Origin: Clostridiales bacterium
GTDB lineage: Bacteria > Bacillota > Clostridia > Oscillospirales > Ruminococcaceae
Direction of reading: 5' to 3'
DNA length: 58,949 nucleotides
Assembly: GCA_019423685.1 (NCBI GenBank)
Contig: JAHZAY010000014.1
Location: forward strand, 1 to 58,949
Shown in pieces: positions 50,995 through 57,947 of this stretch. Numbering within the stretch: the stretch's first letter is position 1; every line of letters begins with the position of its first letter. The position numbers and the translations under genes were made by a program. The notes under the pieces are model-generated. The model was not told the origin of the DNA. It made no database searches and saw nothing but the letters and a program-made list of their open reading frames with translations.

Positions 50995-51888
50995 CTAGAT
51001 CAAACCGTTGGCCATATCATGCTGCACCCAGTTCTGGTAGTAAGCACCCATGGTTGTCGGAGCGTTATAGAGGACGGCCAGCATATATTGCTTCATGTCC
51101 CGCACGCGGGTCGTGTTGTTTGCCAGGGTCATCAGTGCATACCGGATATGCTCCGCATCCAGCTTCAGGAATTGGCTTTTTACAACTTCGGTCGGCATAT
51201 CCTCCCGGTTGATGCGGATGGCCTTTTTCCCGGAACAGCAGACATCGACCATAAGGTCCACCATAGCGGAAAGCACTTCCTGATCCAGGGATCTGTCCCG
51301 TAAGAGAATGTCCAGCTCCAGGGATTGTCTGAAATAGGCTTCATACTGCGTGCGGAGCCGCATCGCATCGCTTCCTTTCCCGGCAGTTCTGCCGGAAGGA
51401 AAAGAATCGATATCGCTATACTCCGTATTATTGGAATCCGTATTGGTTCCGTGTCCTTCTGCCACTTCCGGAGATGTGATTTCGCCACTTCCAGAAGTGT
51501 GATTTTGACAGTTCAGGAAATGTCTTTCCGCTTCGTTTTCCACCGAGATGAAGTTTTTGACATAGATCAGGTTGGGTTTTCCCAGCCCCTGGCGTTTTCT
51601 CTCGATGAGACCGACCTTTTCCTCCAGATCCGACAGCAGCTGGATGGCCTTCTTGTTTCCGCAGTTCATATCCTCCATGATCTCTTCGATGGTGCAGATG
51701 ATATACACCCGGCCCTGCTGATCAATCCAGCCGTTTTTTACCGACAGGGATACGCGATCCAGCAAAATGCCGTACAGGGTTTTCGCCTCGGCAGAGAGCA
51801 CACGGAACCTGTCATTAGTAAAGAGGACCTTGGGAATCCGATAAAAGGCGAACTGCTCTGCCTGGGCCCCATAGAAATAGTCAAACAC
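50995..51888 (-). CDS. Replication initiator protein A-like (RepA_N) with DUF6017-type C terminus
   Basis: The 297-residue protein has the RepA_N winged-helix start (YRIPKVLFTNDRFRVLSAEAKTLYGILLDR; IICTIEEIMEDMNCGNKKAIQLL) found in theta-replicating plasmids and ICEs of Firmicutes. A Ser/Thr/Asn-rich linker (about 125-165) leads to a C-terminal domain shared with the protein at 56560 (PTEVVKSQFLKLDAEHIRYAL; KQYMLAVLYNAPTT). It probably starts replication of the excised circle. First of the large genes in the minus-strand module, ahead of parA by 54 nt. Confidence 0.88.
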   Translation of the reverse strand: MFDYFYGAQAEQFAFYRIPKVLFTNDRFRVLSAEAKTLYGILLDRVSLSVKNGWIDQQGRVYIICTIEEIMEDMNCGNKKAIQLLSDLEEKVGLIERKRQGLGKPNLIYVKNFISVENEAERHFLNCQNHTSGSGEITSPEVAEGHGTNTDSNNTEYSDIDSFPSGRTAGKGSDAMRLRTQYEAYFRQSLELDILLRDRSLDQEVLSAMVDLMVDVCCSGKKAIRINREDMPTEVVKSQFLKLDAEHIRYALMTLANNTTRVRDMKQYMLAVLYNAPTTMGAYYQNWVQHDMANGLI

Positions 51889-51907
51889 GCACTGTCACCA
51901 CCTGCCT

Positions 51908-52120
51908 TCAGGAAAACTTATCGCGCTTCAGGGGATTTTTGCGGAACACGGCCTTCTGGTCACCATACGGGCACCGGGAAAACTGGCACCGGCGATACTT
52001 GAAGTCCGGACGGTAGTAGATACAGCGCTTGCAGCAGCCGGGCTTGTTCTGGGCCTTTTCCGGCCTTTCCGCCTTGGACAGCTTTTCATATCGGCGGAAG
52101 AGCTCCTCCTGTTTACCCAT
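51908..52120 (-). CDS. Small Cys-rich basic protein, putative zinc-binding
   Basis: The 70-residue product is strongly basic with cysteines CCKRCIYY and CQFSRCPYG, a pattern that could bind one zinc. It overlaps the Cys-rich gene upstream by 8 nt and precedes the RepA-like gene by 19 nt, so it belongs to the replication operon. Similar small proteins are common beside RepA in clostridial elements but have no assigned role. Confidence 0.65.
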   Translation of the reverse strand: MGKQEELFRRYEKLSKAERPEKAQNKPGCCKRCIYYRPDFKYRRCQFSRCPYGDQKAVFRKNPLKRDKFS

Positions 52121-52415
52121 TTGCCGTTCCTTCTTTCTGCGCCCGCTTTGCTCTGGTGGCCCTTAGCCAGGCATCCAGATCCTTGTAGCAGGTAGCGCTG
52201 ACACAGGGCTGACCCTTCGCGTAGCAGCACCCTTCGCACTTCTTCTCCTGCGCTGTCATGGCAGCCTCCGCCAGGTAGTAGCAATTCTGCTTGCCCAGGA
52301 TGCAGCCGACCTTGCGGTTTTTCCAGAAGAAGCATTTGCGGCAGGTGTCGGGCTTGTCCGCATAGTACCGGATGCCGTCAATCAGAATGGTCTTGCGCTT
52401 CGCCTTTTTGCTCAT
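52113..52415 (-). CDS. Cys-rich zinc-ribbon-like protein
   Basis: The 100-residue product has nine or more cysteines in paired spacing: DTCRKCFFWKNRKVGC, KQNCYY, KCEGCCYAKGQPC and SATCYKD. The N terminus is Lys-rich. It starts with ATG 52415 preceded by AAGGAGGATATCGAG. The Cys pattern suggests two zinc sites. It opens the minus-strand replication/partition operon, so a regulatory or DNA-binding role is plausible but unproven. Confidence 0.65.
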   Translation of the reverse strand: MSKKAKRKTILIDGIRYYADKPDTCRKCFFWKNRKVGCILGKQNCYYLAEAAMTAQEKKCEGCCYAKGQPCVSATCYKDLDAWLRATRAKRAQKEGTANG

Positions 52416-52465
52416 CTCGATATCCTCCTTGTTTTTGATTCGTCACCGGGGAAGCCCGGAAACGA

Positions 52466-52502
52466 CAAAAGCCCTGTGGTGAAGGAAAATCACCACAGGG
52501 CT
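52466..52502 (-). terminator. Hairpin upstream of the Cys-rich genes
   Basis: AGCCCTGTGGTGA / TCACCACAGGGCT (52470-52482 and 52490-52502), followed on the minus strand by TTTTG. It lies before the first gene of the operon, so it may attenuate transcription entering from the right. Confidence 0.7.
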
Positions 52503-52802
52503 ATGTAAGATATCGGTATTCTGCTTTCTCTAATATCGGCGTTTGGTTTTGGAAAACCAGGTTATCAAAGTTGAATTCTCTAATGCGGTTTAGAATTTTG
52601 CCGCTGGATCAGCCCGACTCCGGGCCGGTCGATCTGAACTTTTCTCGGAAGGGAAGACAGATGAGTCACAGATTTACACCCGGAAGCACCGGTACTTAAG
52701 GGTGCACCCGCCGTTTTTAGCGGATTGAACCCCAGAAGCCGTTTTTCGGCGTTAGAAAAAATGCCGGTCCTTTTGACAATTCGTCAATGAAGGCAAAAAA
52801 TC
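52503..52802. other. Non-coding region beside the tRNA fragment
   Basis: About 300 bp with no credible gene. Short GC-rich repeats of the type CCGGTCGATCTG are seen but no clear origin or riboswitch. It may carry the promoter or origin of the left element. Confidence 0.4.
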
Positions 52803-52847
52803 TTTAGAAAAAATCGCGGAAGATCTTGTAAAAAATCTTCCGCGATT
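52803..52847 (-). terminator. Terminator following the tRNA-Arg fragment
   Basis: On the minus strand the 13-bp stem AATCGCGGAAGAT / ATCTTCCGCGATT starts 6 nt after the tRNA 3' end and is followed by TTTTTTC. This is the usual layout of a tRNA gene terminator. Confidence 0.8.
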
Positions 52848-52853
52848 CTATGA

Positions 52854-52897
52854 TGGCGTCCCCGCCCGGACTCGAACCGGGGGCCTCGGGCTTAGGA
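52854..52897 (-). other. 3' fragment of a tRNA-Arg(CCU) gene, likely attachment site
   Basis: On the minus strand the sequence gives anticodon-loop CTCCTAA, then GCCCG, a T arm CCCGG-TTCGAGT-CCGGG, an acceptor strand CGGGGAC, and an encoded CCA. The anticodon CCT is at 52896-52894. The 5' half (acceptor GTCCCCG, D arm, anticodon 5' strand) is absent; upstream sequence does not pair. This is what integration of an element at a tRNA 3' end leaves on the displaced side. Confidence 0.75.
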
Positions 52898-53035
52898 GTA
52901 CGGCGTACCATTTCGTAAATTGTTCATATCATATCTTCCCGTGTTATTTCTTCGCAAATTGTGCTGCCTGGAGGCAGGTCAATTTGCACAAATTCCCCTG
53001 AAATATGCTGCCTTACAACGGCTTTTCAAATGTCG

Positions 53036-53107
53036 TATTAGCAAGGTATTAGCAGGAACCCCTTGTGACAGAGGGCTTCCAGGGGCCATTTCAAAATGCT
53101 ATTAGCA
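53036..53107 (+). repeat. Three TATTAGCA repeats upstream of the excisionase-like gene
   Basis: Identical 8-mers at 53036-53043, 53047-53054 and 53100-53107. They could be binding sites for the excisionase-like protein or arm-type sites of an absent integrase. Confidence 0.4.
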
Positions 53108-53125
53108 CAGATGGAGGATAATCTT

Positions 53126-53344
53126 ATGAGCACCAACACACCCAACGAAAAAGGAACGCCCCAAAGCAGAACATACACCGTGAATGACATCGCAGCCATT
53201 CTCGGTATCGGCCGCGCTACGGCCTATAAGCTTGCCAACTCCGGAGCGTTCAAGACGATCCGCATCGGCAACATGATCCGCATCTCAAGGAAGTCCTTTG
53301 AGGATTGGTTGAAGGTGGAGGGTTTAGACGACGAAACTGAATAA
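53126..53344 (+). CDS. Excisionase-like helix-turn-helix protein
   Basis: The 72-residue protein has the MerR-like winged-HTH of the DNA-binding excisionase family: YTVNDIAAILGIGRATAYKLANSG, then FKTIRIGNMIRISRKSFEDWL. GGAGG (53113-53117) fits ATG 53126; an in-frame start at 53096 is less likely. In Tn916-type elements an integrase gene follows at once. Here the next gene is the convergent nuclease-NTPase gene, so integrase is missing. Confidence 0.85.
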   Translation: MSTNTPNEKGTPQSRTYTVNDIAAILGIGRATAYKLANSGAFKTIRIGNMIRISRKSFEDWLKVEGLDDETE

Positions 53345-53412
53345 GTGTTAGGAGCGCCGTAGGATTGGAACCTATGGCGCTCCTACTTAACCATTTTTAA
53401 TATTAATGTCGC

Positions 53413-56109
53413 CTATACTTCATCAAGATATTTAACCCAGTTCATAATAGCATTTCCATATCTAACTTTAGATGATGTCGTCCATTGCTTTGAAAAATGG
53501 TCGTTCAACTGCTGTCCCATTTCCAAACTTTTAATATCGGGATTTTTCTTTAAAACCGTTTTGGCAAAACTAATCGTATCAGATTGAGAAATATTATTAA
53601 TGACTTCTTCTAGCGGAAGAACTATTTCAACGTGGTCTTTTTCTTTCCTTAATCCTCTGGCAGCCGATAACAGTTCCAGCGCATTTCTGAATCCACAAGA
53701 TTTTAAATCATTGTAACTAGTCCTTCCGCTTTGAATTAATGTATACGCTTCTTTCATTTTTTCTGGATTAGTTTGACCCCAGAACAAATTTGAAGTCCCG
53801 GTTTGATAGTGCCCTCTGCGTACTCGTCCTTGAGAAAATTGTATTGCTTTAATCGATGGCGCTGGTGTAATAGTTATTTGACTACCTTCTTCTGTAAGTA
53901 ACCCAAGACAAACAAACCAGTTATAAAGTTTGCTAGCATATGTTGTTTTGGTTTTTTTGTTTATGTTTGTATCCCGATATACGCTTTCAAAAACATCTGA
54001 AAAAGTACGGTAGTCAAATTTTCCAACAGCATATTTGCCCAATTCTTTATATATGACATGCTTTTTAAAAAATGCTTGCAATACTTTAAATAGATTATCT
54101 TCTGTATCTGGCACTAAATGAATAATATTATTTTTCTTTATAACAAGGCCAAACATGACAGCATCAATCATTATGTTATCAATTGTAGTGATTTCAAGGG
54201 ATAGGTGTTGACTCAATTGAACGGCCGTCAAGTCTCCTTTTTGCAGCAAGCACCGTAGTACCTTAACCACTGAGGAAAACTGCATTTGAGGGATATAATC
54301 TAAAAGAAGCTCTGGAATGGTTTTGTTTAAAACATAATCCTTAAAAATATCCCAATATAGAGTCAGTTTTGATGCACGGCGAATAACAAGGCGGTTATTA
54401 ATTAAAAACTGAACAATATCATTTCCATAAATGTCTACAATTGAAAAATAATCGGCTGGGGAGTTTTTCGCAATCTCAGTAATACAAGCATGCTGATCCG
54501 GGGTAAGATCAGAAATATCGCGCTCAAAAAGATCAACGATATTTAAGCGTTGCCCAATAACTGCTTCTTGTGTACTTCCTTCATGAATAAGTCTAAATAC
54601 ATGAATACACAATTTTTTTAGCAGCCAAGGATAGCCTTGACACTGCTTAGTTAAATAGTTTGCCAGAATTTTATTAACTGGCTCCCCTAATTGCTTTCCA
54701 AATATATTTATTGCACTTTTTATCTCAGATGCTTTAAATTGTGTGAGTTCAAATTCTTTTCTGCGATCATGAAGATTAGCCCACATATAATATGCCGGGT
54801 GTTCTACTGGAATTGTTAAATCCGTTTTCCAGGCAAACCCCAGTAACAAGGGGCTTTGCATTGAATCTACCTCGTTGCAAAGCAACCTGATATTATCAAA
54901 AAGAGGATATAGTTCTTTCTTTGAAAAGAGTTCTTCAAATTGATCAAAGATTAAAATTATGCATTTACCTGCATCTTTTAAATGTGCCAGTGTGTTCTGT
55001 ATTGAGGCATCTCTTAAGTATTGGACAGCATTAGAAGAAGTAATATTTCTTGTTTTGGTATCTGTAAATCCGGCTTTATCAGCTTTTTCAAAACAAGTTC
55101 TTAAAGTCATTTCAGCATACCTGGGCGATAAAGCTGTGCGAACATCTACTGCATAGACAAAAAACTTTTTTGAAAAATTTCTTCTTTTAGAAAGGTCAGC
55201 TAATTTAATAATAATTGAACTTTTTCCCATTCCAGACGGTGCTTTTATTGAAAAGAGTCTCGTATTAGACTGCCCTGAATTGGCCGCATTAAAAAAAGTT
55301 ATAATGTCACTCAATATATTTTTTCTTCCAACGAAATCTTCCGGTCTAGCAGGACGATAATCAGTCCAGTCATCACCACTTATAACAGGTACTACACTAC
55401 TCAATTCTTGCTCTAACAATTGAATAGTGTTTCCCTCAACGCGATTATCGTCATCCAACCATTGCATAGAGCTATAACTGTTTTTATGATCTTTAATATC
55501 ATTTAGTAGTTCTCTACTTATGATTCTTTCGCCGGTTTTTGCATCAAACGCCATGACAGAAGTTGAATATCCAGAACAAACATCTTGAACTGGAATTACC
55601 CATACTCTACTTGTTGGCAGCAACATCAACAAGGCTGTTTCAGCTAATTCAATTGCCTTTATGTTATGTTTAATAATTTCCGGATCAATTATAATGTGCG
55701 AAGTAATAAGCAAATCGATAATGCGCTCTTTGGTATAAAAAGCAAGTTTTTCTCTTTTATTGTTTTCCCCTGTTTCCCATTCACTTATGATCCCTTTGGC
55801 GTCTTTTGACAACGGACCGGTTGTTACAAGCCAACCTGCACTAGCATCCCTGAGGACAACATTACCTAGTAATTTCGTTATTACATCTGCTGGTATAGAA
55901 TCATCCCAAGCTTTACATTCTACTAAAATGTTCTGTCCCGTAATTTTATGTTTGGCAAGGACGTCAATTTCCATCCCCGTTACTCTAACGGTTTTAGAAA
56001 TTTCATATTGCTGTTGCTTTAAAATTTGAGCAGTTAAATCTTCAAGAATTCTTCCTTTTTCTGTCTTGTTTTGGCTTTCTTTAACGCATACTTCAATATT
56101 ATATTCCAT
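53413..56109 (-). CDS. Mrr-like nuclease fused to a STAND-type P-loop NTPase (candidate defence protein)
   Basis: The 898-residue single-gene protein has an N-terminal PD-(D/E)XK nuclease: E23 in GRILEDLTAQIL, D49 in GMEIDVLAK, and E64-x-K66 in ILVECKAWDD. It is the Mrr_cat arrangement. A linker domain (about 150-250) is unassigned. Then comes EDFVGRKNIL (about 257-266), Walker A APSGMGKSS (290-298) and Walker B IILIFDQFEELF (384-395), the hallmark of STAND/AAA-like signalling ATPases. Winged-helix-like segments (about 560-680) and a C-terminal region of about 220 residues, possibly target sensing, follow. ATG 56109 has a GGGGGG site. The gene is visibly AT-richer than both flanks and stands alone, so it looks transferred. 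Similar architectures act in anti-phage defence (Avs-like); activity here is inferred. Confidence 0.85.
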   Translation of the reverse strand: MEYNIEVCVKESQNKTEKGRILEDLTAQILKQQQYEISKTVRVTGMEIDVLAKHKITGQNILVECKAWDDSIPADVITKLLGNVVLRDASAGWLVTTGPLSKDAKGIISEWETGENNKREKLAFYTKERIIDLLITSHIIIDPEIIKHNIKAIELAETALLMLLPTSRVWVIPVQDVCSGYSTSVMAFDAKTGERIISRELLNDIKDHKNSYSSMQWLDDDNRVEGNTIQLLEQELSSVVPVISGDDWTDYRPARPEDFVGRKNILSDIITFFNAANSGQSNTRLFSIKAPSGMGKSSIIIKLADLSKRRNFSKKFFVYAVDVRTALSPRYAEMTLRTCFEKADKAGFTDTKTRNITSSNAVQYLRDASIQNTLAHLKDAGKCIILIFDQFEELFSKKELYPLFDNIRLLCNEVDSMQSPLLLGFAWKTDLTIPVEHPAYYMWANLHDRRKEFELTQFKASEIKSAINIFGKQLGEPVNKILANYLTKQCQGYPWLLKKLCIHVFRLIHEGSTQEAVIGQRLNIVDLFERDISDLTPDQHACITEIAKNSPADYFSIVDIYGNDIVQFLINNRLVIRRASKLTLYWDIFKDYVLNKTIPELLLDYIPQMQFSSVVKVLRCLLQKGDLTAVQLSQHLSLEITTIDNIMIDAVMFGLVIKKNNIIHLVPDTEDNLFKVLQAFFKKHVIYKELGKYAVGKFDYRTFSDVFESVYRDTNINKKTKTTYASKLYNWFVCLGLLTEEGSQITITPAPSIKAIQFSQGRVRRGHYQTGTSNLFWGQTNPEKMKEAYTLIQSGRTSYNDLKSCGFRNALELLSAARGLRKEKDHVEIVLPLEEVINNISQSDTISFAKTVLKKNPDIKSLEMGQQLNDHFSKQWTTSSKVRYGNAIMNWVKYLDEV

Positions 56110-56559
56110 AATTACCCCCCGTAATGTCATTTTTCGGCCGCATCCAATAAATCACACGTATTCTCTTTTACTTTTTACTAATATAAAGGCTAAAGACATT
56201 CTTACTATATACTTTTTAACCAATTATACCATTGTTTTTCAATTGCGACAACGAGATAGTCGCTCCTTATCAATTATATTTACAGCTTTTGTTTGCCATA
56301 GACTTTTGTTCTATGGCATTTTTTATTACAAAGCGTACCTCTTGTAATATTGAACTTTTTAACATAACCATAAGTGATGTACCTATTTCTCTTCATAAAA
56401 CTACATAGAAAGGAGTCGCAAACCCCATGTTTTTTTATTCCACAATCATCCAAAAGACCGCCGCCCATAGGTTTTCCCCTTCGGGGTGTCCGGACGGCGT
56501 AGAGGATGTCTTTTCCTCAAAAATGAACACTTTCCCAACCGCCGAAAGGAGATGATAAC
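56110..56559. other. Intergenic region right of the nuclease-NTPase gene
   Basis: About 450 bp; the first 230 bp are AT-rich like the defence gene and the last 100 bp GC-rich like the right-hand element, so a composition boundary falls near 56400. No gene is supported. It contains the orphan terminator at 56294 and, near 56452, a CCCC-TTC-GGGG hairpin. Confidence 0.45.
56294..56324 (+). terminator. Orphan plus-strand terminator
   Basis: TGCCATAG / CTATGGCA stem with T6 tail. No plus-strand gene lies between 53344 and here, so it may be left over from a deleted gene, for example the missing integrase. Confidence 0.6.
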
Positions 56560-57459
56560 ATGGCGGTATTTCGCATTGAGAAAACCCGTGACTACACGGT
56601 GATGTCCAACCACCACCTGCGGAATGCGGGGCTGTCGCTGAAAGCGAAGGGGCTGCTGTCCCTTATGCTGTCCTTGCCGGAGGATTGGGACTACACCACC
56701 AAAGGCCTTGCCCGGATATGCCGGGATGGAGTGGACAGCATTTGTGCTACGGTCCGGGAGCTGGAGGATGCGGGGTACATTATCCGTGAAAGAGTCCGTA
56801 ACGCCAACGGGCGGCTCGGCAGCATCGAGTACACGATTCTGGAGCAGCCCAGACCGCCGGAACCTAAACCGGGAAAACCTGAACGGGAAAATCCAGTTCA
56901 GGTAAAACCAGTCTTGGATTCTCCTGTCTTGGGAAAACCTGAACAGGAAAACCCCGCACAATTAAATACTAAAGGATCAAGTAACCAAATATCAAATACT
57001 GATTCATCAAGTACGGAAGGATCAAATCCTATCCAATCAAGCCCCCAAACCACCGCAGGGGGCAACAGGGCTGGACGGGACTGGATGCGGGAGCGAGAAG
57101 GCTATCGGGAACTGATTTTGGAGAACATCGAGTATGACATCCTCATACAGAACGAGCGTATGGACCGTGACCGCCTGGACGAGCTGGTGGAGCTCATGGT
57201 GGACACGGTGTGCTCCAACCGGGAGATGATCCGTATCGCCGGGGACGACTACCCGGCGGAGGTGGTCAAGTCCCGGTTCCTGAAGCTGAACAGTTCCCAC
57301 ATCGAGTATGTGCTGGACCGGATGCGGGAGAACACCACCTATGTCCGCAATATCAAGAAATACCTGCTGGCCGCTTTGTATAACGCCCCGGCCACCATCG
57401 ACAGCTACTACACTTCCCTGGTGAGCCACGATATGTACGGCGGCGGAGATCGGAGGTGA
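56560..57459 (+). CDS. Winged-helix replication/regulatory protein with DUF6017-type C terminus
   Basis: The 299-residue protein starts with a helix-turn-helix domain (YTVMSNHHLRNAGLSLKAKGLL; GLARICRDGVDSICATVRELEDAGYI) seen in replisome-organiser-like proteins of Firmicutes elements. A linker of about 75 residues is rich in Pro, Glu, Ser and Asn, with repeated GKPE(R/Q)ENP units. The C-terminal domain (AEVVKSRFLKLNSSHIEYVL; KKYLLAALYNAPATI) is clearly homologous to that of the RepA-like protein at 50995. AAAGGAG sits before ATG 56560. It opens the plus-strand module of the second element. Confidence 0.85.
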   Translation: MAVFRIEKTRDYTVMSNHHLRNAGLSLKAKGLLSLMLSLPEDWDYTTKGLARICRDGVDSICATVRELEDAGYIIRERVRNANGRLGSIEYTILEQPRPPEPKPGKPERENPVQVKPVLDSPVLGKPEQENPAQLNTKGSSNQISNTDSSSTEGSNPIQSSPQTTAGGNRAGRDWMREREGYRELILENIEYDILIQNERMDRDRLDELVELMVDTVCSNREMIRIAGDDYPAEVVKSRFLKLNSSHIEYVLDRMRENTTYVRNIKKYLLAALYNAPATIDSYYTSLVSHDMYGGGDRR

Positions 57460-57464
57460 TGTGC

Positions 57465-57947
57465 GTGCAGGAAGAAATCACCCAGGGCGTGGTCTCCCTC
57501 TCGGTGGAGACCGGCAAGATGACGGCGGACCTGCTCCAAAAGGCCGTGAAGAAGGTGCTGGAGGAGATGCAGAAGAAGCCCTCCCAGCGCACCCTCCGCC
57601 AGGGAAAACAGACCCTTCACCAACTCAAACAGCATGGGGCTTCCCTGACCAACATTGAGATCACGGAGCAGAACATCAAGGCGTTTTCCGCGGTGGCGAA
57701 GAAGTATGACATCGACTATGCCCTGAAGAAGGACTCCCACACCGAGCCCCCGCACTACTATGTGTTCTTCAAGGTCAAGGACAAGGACCAGCTCCAGCCG
57801 GCCTTCAAGGAGTTCACCGCCATGACCCTGGGCCGGGAGAATCGCCCCACCATCCGGGAGAGGCTGGCCCAGGCTCAGGAACAGTCAAAGACCAAACACC
57901 GGGAACGGGAGAAGGTCAAGACCAAGGACCGGGAGGTGGCGCGATGA
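57465..57947 (+). CDS. PcfB family conjugation protein (DUF3801), second copy
   Basis: The 160-residue protein is paralogous to that at 46614: LSVETGKMTADLLQKAVKKVL, LTNIEITEQNIKAFSAVAKKYDIDYAL and YYVFFKVKDKDQLQPAFKEF line up. The C terminus is a charged Lys/Arg/Glu tail. I choose GTG 57465 (MQEEIT), 8 nt after GGAGG and matching the start of the paralogue; an ATG at 57459 is also in frame. It overlaps the coupling-protein start by 4 nt (ATGA). Confidence 0.87.
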   Translation: MQEEITQGVVSLSVETGKMTADLLQKAVKKVLEEMQKKPSQRTLRQGKQTLHQLKQHGASLTNIEITEQNIKAFSAVAKKYDIDYALKKDSHTEPPHYYVFFKVKDKDQLQPAFKEFTAMTLGRENRPTIRERLAQAQEQSKTKHREREKVKTKDREVAR

